This document shows, piece by piece, positions 44,488-56,600 of a DNA stretch of 64,000 bases; position 1 is the first letter of the stretch; each line of letters starts with the position of its first letter. Below the pieces are notes generated by a model, which saw only the letters and a program-made list of their open reading frames with translations, had not been told where the DNA came from and made no database searches. The DNA comes from Heliocidaris tuberculata. Its lineage: Eukaryota > Echinodermata > Echinoidea > Camarodonta > Echinometridae. The stretch is from positions 19,626,324 through 19,690,323 of the forward strand of contig CM046844.1 of assembly GCA_025618425.1 (NCBI GenBank), given 5' to 3'. Position numbers and translations under genes: made by a program.

Positions 44488-47400
44488 CAGACAGAGAGAG
44501 AGAGAGAGACAGAGACAGAGAGAGATAGAGACAGAGAAAGACAGAGAGAGAGAGAGACAGAGACAGATAGAGAGACAGAGAAAGACAGAGAGAGAGAGAG
44601 AGAGACAGAGACAGAGGCAGATAGAGAGAGACAGAGACAGAGACAGAGACAGATAGAGAGAGACAGACAGAGAGAGAGAAAGAATGTTAGTAATGAAGGG
44701 GCAGATTAGACTTTCTGTTTGTTTGTTTGTTGTTGTTTTGTTGGGGGGGGGGGGGGGGGGGGGTTGGTACATACTGCACAATTGCGAACAATAGCCAATT
44801 CAGGTATCCACATATAATTGTTGACTGCTGGACATGCCAGCAGTCCCTGCAAAGAGAGTCCTAAATAGGCCAATCAAATGGGATCGCTGCATCTCAAATG
44901 ACACTATATACGTGCATCTCTGTACTATCCAAAAACTAAAGTAACAAAGCATTTCTATGACATGAAGCACCAGAAATTTGAGGAGCATATAATGTACTTA
45001 CAATACATATCCTAGACTCCATGTTAGCTGATAGGTCTACAGCATCAAAGATATGTGCATCAGGACCGTAGCTGAAGTTGACTTCATCTAACTGCAGGAT
45101 GGGTGGGGAGAGCTTCTGAATCTCTGACGGAAACCTTTCAAGAAGCAACAAAGGAAATGCTGTTAAAAGATGATTTTGTGTTCAATGGCCATATTTTGAA
45201 TACAATATTCTGAAAAAAATGTGCAGAATACTGTATAAGCCTTTATTTTTTTGGTGAAGTTTGTGAATCGTTGCAGGGCAGCAAATTTAACATGTGAAAA
45301 AGAGGTGGCAATGCATGTATGAACACGTATTGGGTAGCCTCGGTTAATTATCGCAAGACACTTATCATTGGTGCATGAGCAAATGTCTGTGTGCTTATTT
45401 ACAAAAAAAGCCAAGTAATAAGTAAAGTGAATTGAATGAAAGGAAAGTGAACTAGATACATGTGATCTCATTTATTAATAACTAAGAAATGTACTGCTAC
45501 AAAGCTAAGAAACTGGACATGTTCTTCCTTACCTTAATATAACGTCACTCTCTTTTTCAACTGGAATGAGTTTAGGTCTGTAGAAGAAATGGAAAAATAA
45601 TGTTTATGTTACATCAATTTGTAAAACAAATACCGCTGTCTTTTAACCCTTTCGAGACAACTGGCCACGTTTTGTGGTTTGGCTCAATAACTTTTGATTC
45701 AGTCTTAAAAAATATACCAGGTGCATGAGTAGAAAGAGCAAAAATTTATTCACATACCGTGTCCATTTTTGTTGCATGACCATATTGCGTTTGATGCCAA
45801 GAATTTTAAAAAGGAGAATAAGTGTTAAAATCCTTAAATTGGCAACACATTGAGAGATTCAAAATCTTTGCTTTTTGTCAAAATTGTCAACTTTTTTAAC
45901 TCAATGAAGTTTTTTACCATGTATGTTTTCAAGACATTACATTTTATTAGACACATGTAGCACTAACAGAAAAATAATTTTGTTGCCAATTTGAAGAACA
46001 ATATGTGATCTATTTAGCCCTTAAATAATTCCTGTCATGAAAGGGTTAAAAATGTAACACACACACATCTACTAACAAAAGTTGGATTATTGGAGAAGAA
46101 ATAGTGAAAAGAATGATACTGAAGTTGAGGAGTAGGTTTCAGTGTCCAATGAACAAGAAAGATATTGAATCTTTTCCACATGCCGTCTGCTCTCAAGCTA
46201 AGTGTAATTTTGCGTGAGGGCACATGATAATAATACATGCAGCTCATTTATTTTGTAGTAAAGGAAGGATTGAGAGTTCAAAAGTCCGCTCATAGATTCT
46301 GCCCTTCGAGAGTCAATTTCAACTATGGATGTCTCTCCCCCCTGATACAATGAATGGGCAGCTATATGTATTAGGTTGCATGCCTTGTTATGCAATGGAA
46401 GCTGACAATGCCTCGCCGTTTTAAAGCCACGCTCCCTATTTTCAAGGTGTACGGAAAATCTTTGATATGCTAGATATCTTTCCTTACACAAACATGAAAA
46501 TTCATTTCTACTACAAAATTCATTTTTTACCAAACTGAAAAAGTTTGTTCCCAGTGTTTCTTTCACAATATAATGTTGTTTGAATGTTTCAAGACTTCTC
46601 TACTATTAAAAGCATCAAAACATAATATACATTTATGTACTTACAGTTTTTCTAGTTGCTTGATTTTGCTCTGTACAAGGGCAGCTCTGTTAGCATTGTA
46701 CCTGAATCTGTCTATAAAAGTCTGAAAGAAAAAGAAAAAGAAAAGTGATAAATAACCTTGCACACATTAAAGGTACTACTGTATATATAACTTGTATGGG
46801 GCTGCGGTAGTCCAAGAAAATTTCAAAAACAAATCTCACAAAAAGTGAATCAAAACTGTCATTATTTTGGTATAAGCAACAATTAGGGAAAGCGTTCAAT
46901 ATCTAAGTATTGTCATTTTTCTTGACAAAATGAATAGTCATGAGGGAAGAGTAAGGAACGGTTGTTGAATATGCTCTGTTAAAATCCTCTCAACACATGA
47001 ACAGGTACATGTATGTCAGATATGAAGAATCAATTCCAACTTTGGTGTGATTTTGGAATTTGATTGACCAAACTGGATGAAACTTAGGCTGTGAAACCTC
47101 ACAAATAATATAATAATAATAACAAATATTTACATGGCTCCTTTCCAGTTTTAACTGCTCAAAGTGCTTTACAGTGTACTATTACCCAATCACATCACAG
47201 TTTCCCAAATATGTGGCCCTTAAGCATACCAGCTACCCATTAACACCTGGGTTGGAAGTGGCAAATGTGGATCAACGTCTTGCCAAAGGACCTTGGTCCC
47301 AGGCATGAATCCGAACCTTCAACCTTTCTATTGAAAGTCACATGAATGGACCTCTATACCACATAACCTTACCTGTGCATGTGCTCTGAACTGCATCTGT

Positions 47401-50400
47401 GCATCATACTCCCTCTGTTGGTTCTTGTGTTTCTCCGTCTTGGTCTTGAAGAATTGCTCGTAGTTTCCTTTGTAGGCATCTAACCTCCTGGAGTGCTGGT
47501 GAAGCATGTCTGTGGCTACCTCGTTCAAGAACTTCTTGTCGTGAGACACTATGAGCAGTGTCGTTGGCCATTCCTACATAAAAGGGGAAGCAAAATCAAG
47601 TGCATTCACAGGTTTGAATTTATATCATATACAATCAATGACTTTGACATTTAGACACGTCAAAATTTCAATTTGCCCAATATTAAAGGGAAAGTCCACC
47701 CTGAAAATAAGTTTGTTTCATTAACAGTAGAAAAATTAACAGCAGAAAAATTAACAGCAGAGAAACGTGCAAGCGAAAGTTTGAGGAACGTCCATTAACG
47801 AGAAAATTCACAGTTATAATCGATCAAACGCAAATTGGCAACTCTGTGGCATAACTTTTGATCACCTCTTCACTTTGTACTGAAAATTTTACAAATTTCC
47901 ATTTTCTTGGTTATTGATGAAGGAACAAATCTTTTTCAAACAGCAGTAATGTAAAAAATGTATGACATATGACGGAATATATGAAATTGATCATTCTAAG
48001 AGTAAGAGTGTCTAACTGTGCAACATCACGCACATTTATTGAGTCCTTGCAATGTACATGTACATGCAAATTCAGCTTTTGACCAAGCCATATGTTTTTG
48101 CTATACTGCCCTGCAGTCAATAGTAAATATTTGACCAATCAGAGGCCTAGAATCTTGATATATCACACTGCTACTCACTTGGAGATAGTTTTCCAGCCAA
48201 AGAATTGCTTTGATGTCCAACATGTTAGTGGGTTCATCAAGTAGTAAAAGGTCCGGCTTGGAGAAGAGCGCCCTCGCCAACGCTATCCTCATTCTCCAAC
48301 CGCCGGAAAATTCTCTGAATCACGGAAAGGAGGAAAAATATTCAATAAGAGTGGTCACATGTATTATATCAACTTATTTTCCAAATACAGGGCCGTACAG
48401 GGGAATGAAACCCAAACAACATTAGCAGATAATCTACCCGGTAATACAGAAATGTGAGCCTGTTTTAAAAATATTGAAAGTACACATACATGTATTTCAT
48501 TACTTAGGAAGAAAACCAATCTCTCTAAAATTTGCAGTTTTCTTGCGAGATATCCTTCCGCAGGGGTCGCCATTTTGATTGAACAGTGATCTCAGAATAA
48601 TATCCATACTGACCAGTATAAAATGGATATGTTATTGCTTAATGCAAAGCTTAACAAAAGAAACTGCTCAACTGTTTGAAGCAGCTGAACCAAATATATT
48701 GTTATTGTAGGTCATGAGACCAAAACCCTAGTGGAAACTCAGTATAACAAGGTCCTTGGGACCATCAAAATTACCTTGTTATAGCAGGAATCTTGTTATA
48801 TCAGGTTAAAAAAACAATAGAATATAAAGAGCTGGGACCAGAATATTACCTTGTTATATCAGGAATATTGTTTATCAGACCTCTTTACACTGAGTTTCCA
48901 CTGTAACTTGTGGGCAATTCCATGGTAACGAATTACAAATGAGCGATATTTTGCTCACATTTTTGAAGGCTATGCACTAATTTTGGACTTCCGGCCCCTT
49001 CTCACCTATTCGTAATCTGCATATGTACTCATTCTTTCACCTGAATTTGTTCATACCCGAAAGTGTCCACTTACATTAATTATATTGAGGTATATAACTT
49101 TGAAAACGGAAATACCAGAAAATGGTTGCATTTTTGAAGTTCTCATTTCCATGAATCAATCATGCATTGTGCGAATCCTGATTGAGATGTGGGAAAAGTT
49201 TTTTCAGATTCTTGTGATTTAAGGATTTGCCTATTTGGGACTATTAAACTGATTTTCTTTAGTATAAATCTGAAATTAATTTTTCTTGTTCTTGTTTTTC
49301 TCATGTGGAATTGCCCTTAAATCATGACTAAGAAAGAAATGACCTACTTGGTTGCTTGACTCTGCATACTAGGCGAAAACCCTAAACCATTCAGGATCAA
49401 GGCTGCCCTGTCAAAATAAAACAGAATAAAAGTGTAAAATAGGTGATATAATTACTTACTTTCAACTTTATAATTGATTTTAATTTCCTTTGTAAACATA
49501 CAGCACTACCCTGCACTTCAGCTTACGAGGAAGTGGTAAATTGTTTTGTAAACTTTTATATAATTATCAGTAGGTATTACATCTGCTCTTTATCATCATA
49601 CCATCATATCATCAAAGTAGTGTCTCGGAACAAAAATGGGAGGTTCGAAGGGTTTTATATGAGGCAGTTTGGTCCATAACTCATAGTCACAAACAACTAA
49701 TGTTTTATGGCATGTCATGGTATACTCACAACTGCAACAGTATGCAATACAAATACATATGAAAGACAGGCAATCATTTACAAATTATTAAATCTTGCCT
49801 AAAAGTTGTATTTACAATACTGGAACAATTAGATATATGTCTATTGCATAGTAACACCAAACAAAATTTGTCTACAAACAAATGTAGCATTTCACACAAG
49901 AAGCTATATGTATAATACTCACTTTGAAGGGGCTTTGTCTGCTTCTATTTCATTTAATTTGGCATAGACATCAGAGAGTTTAGCGCCAAGACTGGGGTCT
50001 CCAGGTCCACTGCTGAAAACATGAACAGGGGACAGTAATTCTAGAACGTTTAATAACCCTTTTAGAATGTTTTATGCTCTATGCTTAAGGAAATCACAAG
50101 CTATACAGCATTGTTTACATGCTTAACTACACAGTATAACAGACATAGTGTGGTAAAAACTTAGAATCCATGTATAGCATTCCAAGACTTTCATCACTAT
50201 TATCATCATCCTCATCATCATCATCATCTTTCTTCTCATTCTCATCATTAAAATCAATCATCATCTTCACCATGATCAATATCAACACCATCACCATTAT
50301 AATCAACATTATCTTCATCATCATCATCATCATCACCATCATCATCACTAAACATCATCACTGCCATTGTTATTATTATTCTCATCATCATCATCCTCAC

Positions 50401-50597
50401 TATTATCACAATCATCATCATCACCATCATCATCATCACTAAACATCATCACTGCCATTGTTATTATTATTCTCATCATCATCCTCACTATTATCACAAT
50501 CATCATCATCATCATCATCATCATCACCATCATCATCACTAACCATCATCACTGCCATTGTTGTTATTATTCTCATCATCATCCTCACTATTATCAC

Positions 50598-50638
<41 letters not shown>

Positions 50639-53600
50639 CCATCATCATCATCACTAAACATCATCACTGCCATTGTCATTATTATTTTCATCATCATCCT
50701 CACTATCATCACAATCATCATCATCATCATTATCATCATCATCATCATCATCATCATTATCATCATCATGCTTTCCTTATCTCACCTAGTATGGATTTTG
50801 TCATTTAGGTCCTTCTCCTCTTTAAGTAACCTCGTCCTAAGTTCATCGCACTCTAAGACGCTATCAATAGCTAACGTGTCGTCTCCTATTACTTCTTGCT
50901 CTACGTGTAGGATGGAGATGTGCGACTGAAACTGGAGCTCTCGGCTGCCAAAAAATGGAGGAGAAAACGGGATTGACTTGTGGGAAGACCCAAAATCTAC
51001 TGTGCCAGTGTTTATTTTAAAGATGTTAACCCACGGCGTATGGGAACTGGATAATTCCTGTACTAAGCCTATGGGATTGACAGAATTCAGTAGTCAAATG
51101 GTTAAGGTCTGGTAATGATGGGAAATAAGTTCTCATAGAATGAAATGAACCTCACACTGAATGTTCAAGACTAAATGATATCTGCCAAGCAATTTGAGAA
51201 GAAAATTGCCAAGAAATAGGCAAAGAAATACAAGGAAAAAATATAATATGAAAAATCATAAAAAAGGAATGGTTTTAAAAGGCATCCATTGGCAAAATTC
51301 TACGGGAAAAAGACAAAAGCTCGCTCTCTTATCAATATATACTTTACAGCAAAAGCATATTTCAGTTATGGCAATAGAACAATTGACAAGTAAGTCGGCT
51401 TACCTTGCAAGCATTTTGAGGAGAGTACTTTTACCGGCTCCATTTCGTCCTACAAGACCATACCGTCTCCCAAAAGCTAAAGTGAAGCTAGCTTCTTTGA
51501 GAAGTACCCTGTTCAAAATAAAATTCCATATTTTAGACAACGTCAACACTTCACATTTGATATTTCTCACTCCCAATCTCAGTCTTTTTTAATTTGAAAT
51601 GGTGTCACTGCTGAAGCAATTTCCCTATAAAATCAAATATAATCAATGAATCATTAACTTGTAAAAGATCAGAGTTTTAAAACATGAAGCATAATTTTGG
51701 ACCAAAAGAATAGATACAAAATCATTGTAAGACACACACTAAGATGGCATTCTTGATAGTTCAATAATATTTGGGCAAGGGTAAATGGTGTGAGACCAAG
51801 GCAGCATCTCACAAAACTGTCATAAGTACAAGTTCGCTGATATCCTATTGAAACGTGTTATATAATATTCATATGCGTTTCAATGGGATTTTGTTGTACT
51901 TGTACTTATGACAGTTTTGAGAAATGATGCCCATTTCTTAGTTAGCACTTGGAACAAATGACTCCAAACACCGACATATCTTTTACGTATGAACAGGTCC
52001 CACTCTGTGCATTGTATAATAATCACTCTCAACGTAATGGTGCTGCTTCAAGAGGCACTTTTGTTCCCCCCCCCCCCCCCCCTCCCTTTTGAAAAGAATA
52101 GTTTCACTTGTGTATCAAGGAATGCACTGTTGATGGATGTTAAACAACATTTGGTCAAATCATCATGAATAACGACAAGTAGGGTACAAGGACCTAACTG
52201 GTCAAGAACCCAAGTAGACAATATCTTGTTATGAAAATTGAGAGGGAGAACTTACTTTTCCCCAAAAGCTACATCAAAGTTCTCTATCCTGATGTCTGTT
52301 GCTCTTGCTGATCCTGCCGCTTCTGCCTTGACATCTTTCCTGCTGACAGCTTGACTGGCCGAGGCACTCACCAATCTAATCAAAGAAGACGGACCATAAT
52401 AATGATGATTACTATGATCAGGGTTCCTGCCAGAACATAACACACTTGGTGCTAATACCAAACGTGGGGACTTCAGAAGAAAAAAAGGCAGAAGGCAAAT
52501 ACCCCACGACCAGGGTCTGGAGTAATCTGACATTTGCTACAGCAGCAATTGCTCTGGGCTTTATTTTGTCAAAGATATAGGGTTAGGGTTGTGATTTGGA
52601 ATTTAGGTTAGGATTAGGGTTAGGTATAGTGTCAATCCAGGGTTGAAGTTAGGGCTCTTACTGCTCTTATTCATGAAGGCGAACTAAAGCCCAGCTCACA
52701 TGAAGTGTCATTTGCTGACATTAGGGCCACGTCAGTGACTTGTATGGTCTTTTTCTTGTCTTGAAAGAGTGATATCATTTAAGAAATGATTGCAAAATGA
52801 ACAGTACAAACAATACTTTTAATAACTGGTGCATCGGTCAATTACCTTCACAGGCTCGATAAGTGCAGGTACTGACGCAATCGAAATGACATCTCAGGAT
52901 TCTGTACAAAAACTGTACATGTAATTCTTTAACAAGTGGAATAAACAAATAAGAATCCAATCATGAAATGAAAATTAGAAATAGATTTCAGGACATTATT
53001 TTTGTTTGTTCACTTAGTTACTGAATTACGGTAAGTTTCAGTGGATAAAGAGGTTGAAACTTGGCTCTCGATAAATCAGTGGACTGACTCTGCCCACTTA
53101 GTCAGGGTTTAAACCTGGGCCCTGTTTCATAAAACATGTTATCAATAACAAGTTGCAATAACTGTTATAAGCTACTGAAATCCTTGCATCTGATTGGCTG
53201 AGAGCAAATTTATCATAGAAATGTGGCAGTTGTTACTGATAACAAGTTTTATGAAACGGGCCCTGGACTATAAAGTAAGTACGCTTCTATGAATACATGG
53301 ACCGGCCTACGTGCTTACCCATTTTGTTTAGCTGGTTGGTCAGGCTGAAGTAATCTCCTCTCCTGCTTGGCTTTCAACTTAGCTTCTGCTTTCTCCAATT
53401 TCTTCTTGTCCACTTGCTGTAATAAAACAAAGGGTCAATGGACTCTTTTTAGGCTTTAGTCAACAGGCTGCTCTGGTTGACTTTCATCACACATACATGC
53501 ACAGTATCTATGAAGCATATACCCAAGGTTCTCACCATTTCATAACACTCTTGATGCTAATACCAAGCATGGAGGAGTTCAGCAAAAAAAAAAGTCCCCC

Positions 53601-56600
53601 CACCGACATCGATACAGGTACCGACAAGGGACATCAATATGTAAGTGCATAGTTTAACCCTTTCAAGACAATTGACCATATTTTGTGGTTTGGCTCAATA
53701 ACTTTTGATTCAGAGCTCAAAAAAATATACCAGATCCAGGAGTAAAAAGAGCAAAATTTTCTGCACACATTATGTCAATTTTTGTTGCATGACCCATTGC
53801 GTTTGATGACTGGAATTTAAAAAACAAGAATAAGCTTTGAAATCCTTCAATTAGCAACACATTGAGAGGTTTAAAATCATTGTTCGTTTCTAAAAATTGG
53901 CAACTTTTTCAACTATTCGACACAATTTCTAACCTGTATATTGTTTTCAATGATATTACACCTTATTAGAACCATGTAGCACTAACAGAAAATATCATTG
54001 TTGCCAATTTGAAGAAGAAAATGTGATCAATTTAGCCCTTGAATAATTCCTGTCCTGAAAGGATTAAACCTGCAATTTTGCTTTGGTCCTCTTAAACCAC
54101 CCCATGGGATGCCACAAAGCCATATTTCTTTCAATTTAGACCAATGTCAATGCATACTTTTTACTTGCAAAATTTTGCTTTGGTCCCCAAAATAGCCCTC
54201 TCCTTCTCCCTCTAATTTCATTCTGAAATATTTAACATCAATACTTCACGGCAGCTCTGCTAGAAGAAAGAGAGCATAGCCAAATGAAATGAAATGAAAT
54301 GAAATGCTTTAAACACTACATATGCACATTTAAATGCACATTTAAATGCACATTTAATGCACATTTAAATGCTATATATGGTAGCTTGGCAAAGGCCATA
54401 AAGAAATTACTAGAGTGCTAGAAGCATAAAACAATGCAAAGATCTTGTATTTTTTATTAGGAGTATTGTCCAACTAAAGCTAAATATCACAGAGAAAAAA
54501 ATTCTACTTACAGAAACATTTTCCCTAGTAGCCATCCATATTGACTTGTCGTCATTGCCAGTTTCTGTGAAAACATGAGGGGTTAGATTCAAAGATAAAC
54601 CAAGAGATTTAACTGATTGACTTTCTTTTTTCACCATTATTTAAGCATTCAAGTTTGTATCTGGAGTGCTAAGAAATCAAGTATATCTCGTAAGAAAGCA
54701 TCCAATGAACCTATGTCTTTCAGTCCTATCAGAAGGACCATTCAATTTACAAAGAAGATCCTAAATTCTCAAATGTTATCAATCAAAATAAAGTCCGAGG
54801 CATTCAACTTAGACGAAAGATGATGAAATATGAAAGATAATTTAATATTTCAATTGCAAATCCTCTGTCACCTTCATTTTTTTTACTACAATTACAAATC
54901 ATTATTTCAATTTTCAAAAGTAGTCAATAAAATGTTTTAAAGATAAAGTTGAGTTATGGTTATGCAATTTCTCGTCATATTTCAAATATGAGGGCATTTA
55001 AAGAGCAGTCCTCCTCTTCCTCCTCTTCTCCTCCTCCTCCTCCTCCTCCTCCTCCTCCTCCTCCTTCTTCTTCTTCTTCTCCTCCTCTCCTCCTCCTCCT
55101 CCTTCTCCTCCTTCTTCTTCTTCTCCTCCTCTTCTTCTTCTCCTTCTCCTCCTTCTTCTTCTGTTTACACTGCCTCCTTCACTCTTGAACATTCTTGCAG
55201 ATGAAAGGGGTGTGTCACAAAAGACATGAAGTGCTGGGTGTTATTTACATAAGGTGCAAGTAAAAATCGTCTACTATGTTTTCTTCCAAACTGACAAAAG
55301 GAATGAGCAAGCTCACAAATTATGTTTCACCTTTCCCAGAACTCAACCTTCTCTCTAAGCACTTCAGTAACTATACAAATCCAGTTTGTAATTAGTTCTT
55401 GGTACAAATAACGCTGAAATGACTCCAATTTGTACACGAACGTGCATCTGTTTTGGTGGATGCGCTAGTTGTTTAACGTGTAAAATCATACTGGTGCGTG
55501 CATCGTAGTGGGTACAAAATGACAGTGATAAAGGTCAATTGTACTTGGTACAAATGACCTTTATCTGCACATGCGCAAATTGTAATTACGAACTGTTTTA
55601 TTAGTGAACAAAACATACTTGAAGGTTACTAACCATCTCGTAATCCTTGTTCACTCAGCTGAACAGGGGCATCGAGTAAGATAGCATTCTGTTGGCTGTC
55701 TCCTCCACTCCTAGAAAAAAAAAATTGAAATCGTTTTTAAGTTATCTTGAGATCTGGGAATCAAACTACATTTACACTTCAAGAAAATGTGAATAAAAAT
55801 CATTCAAAATGGTTTATAATATACGGAAACAGTATGATTGTTTAGAACAGCAGAATTTGGGCAGAAAAGACCAAAGGCACTTGTACAACTTGTGTCCACG
55901 GTTGTTGCATCCAATTCCAAATGTCATTTGAAGCCAGAAAGGAAATCCTGAAATCTTCTTAATGGTAACACTTTAATAAAACTGAAAATCACTGTTTTCC
56001 CCCAATTACATTGTAGCGAATATCAATGACTTGTTGTACATCCACCTTTTATGGTAGAATCAAATAGTATTGGATTCATGTTTAGGTCATTAAATTTGAG
56101 ATAAATAACTTTCTGTTGGAATTATAACATGGTACATGTATAGCAGTACAAGAAAAAAATGTGAATGGTGTTTATTTGAAAGTGAAAAGGCAACACATGT
56201 AGCCTTAAAAAAAACCAAAAAAAACAATCCTTTCCATAATAGGGGGAATAATAGTTGAGGACTCACAACTGCAGAGTCTTGTAGAGTTTCTTGCAAATCT
56301 TTCTAATACCATCTTCATCCTTGTCAACATCGACTGCATGAAGAACACCTCCTATGGCCTCGTAGACATCATCCACATCATCAAAATCTTCTCCTCCATC
56401 TAACACTCCTGGAAAAAAAAAAATAATGGATGACTATGTCTATGAGGTTAACCCTTTCGAGACAAATGACCACATTTTGTGGTTTTGCCCAATAACTTTT
56501 GATTCAGAGCTCTAAAAAATATACCAGATGCATGAGTAGAAAGAGCAAAAATTTCTATACACATTGTTTCCATTTTTGTTGCATGACCATATTGCGTTTG

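Noticed and set aside
44353..44781. Arg/Glu- and Leu/Ser-rich open frames
   Set aside because: Translation of the GACAGA tract overlapping the ABCF3 exon 16 acceptor.
50127..50929. Met/Asp-, Ser- and His-rich open frames
   Set aside because: Translation of the CAT array; only the minus-strand ABCF3 exon 8 beneath one of them is real.
52575..52630. Interstitial telomere repeat (GGTTAGGGTT)
   Set aside because: Only a few irregular copies mixed with other sequence; not a real TTAGGG array.
54949..55192. Pro/Ser/Leu- and Arg/Glu-rich frames
   Set aside because: Translation of the TCC/TTC tract.
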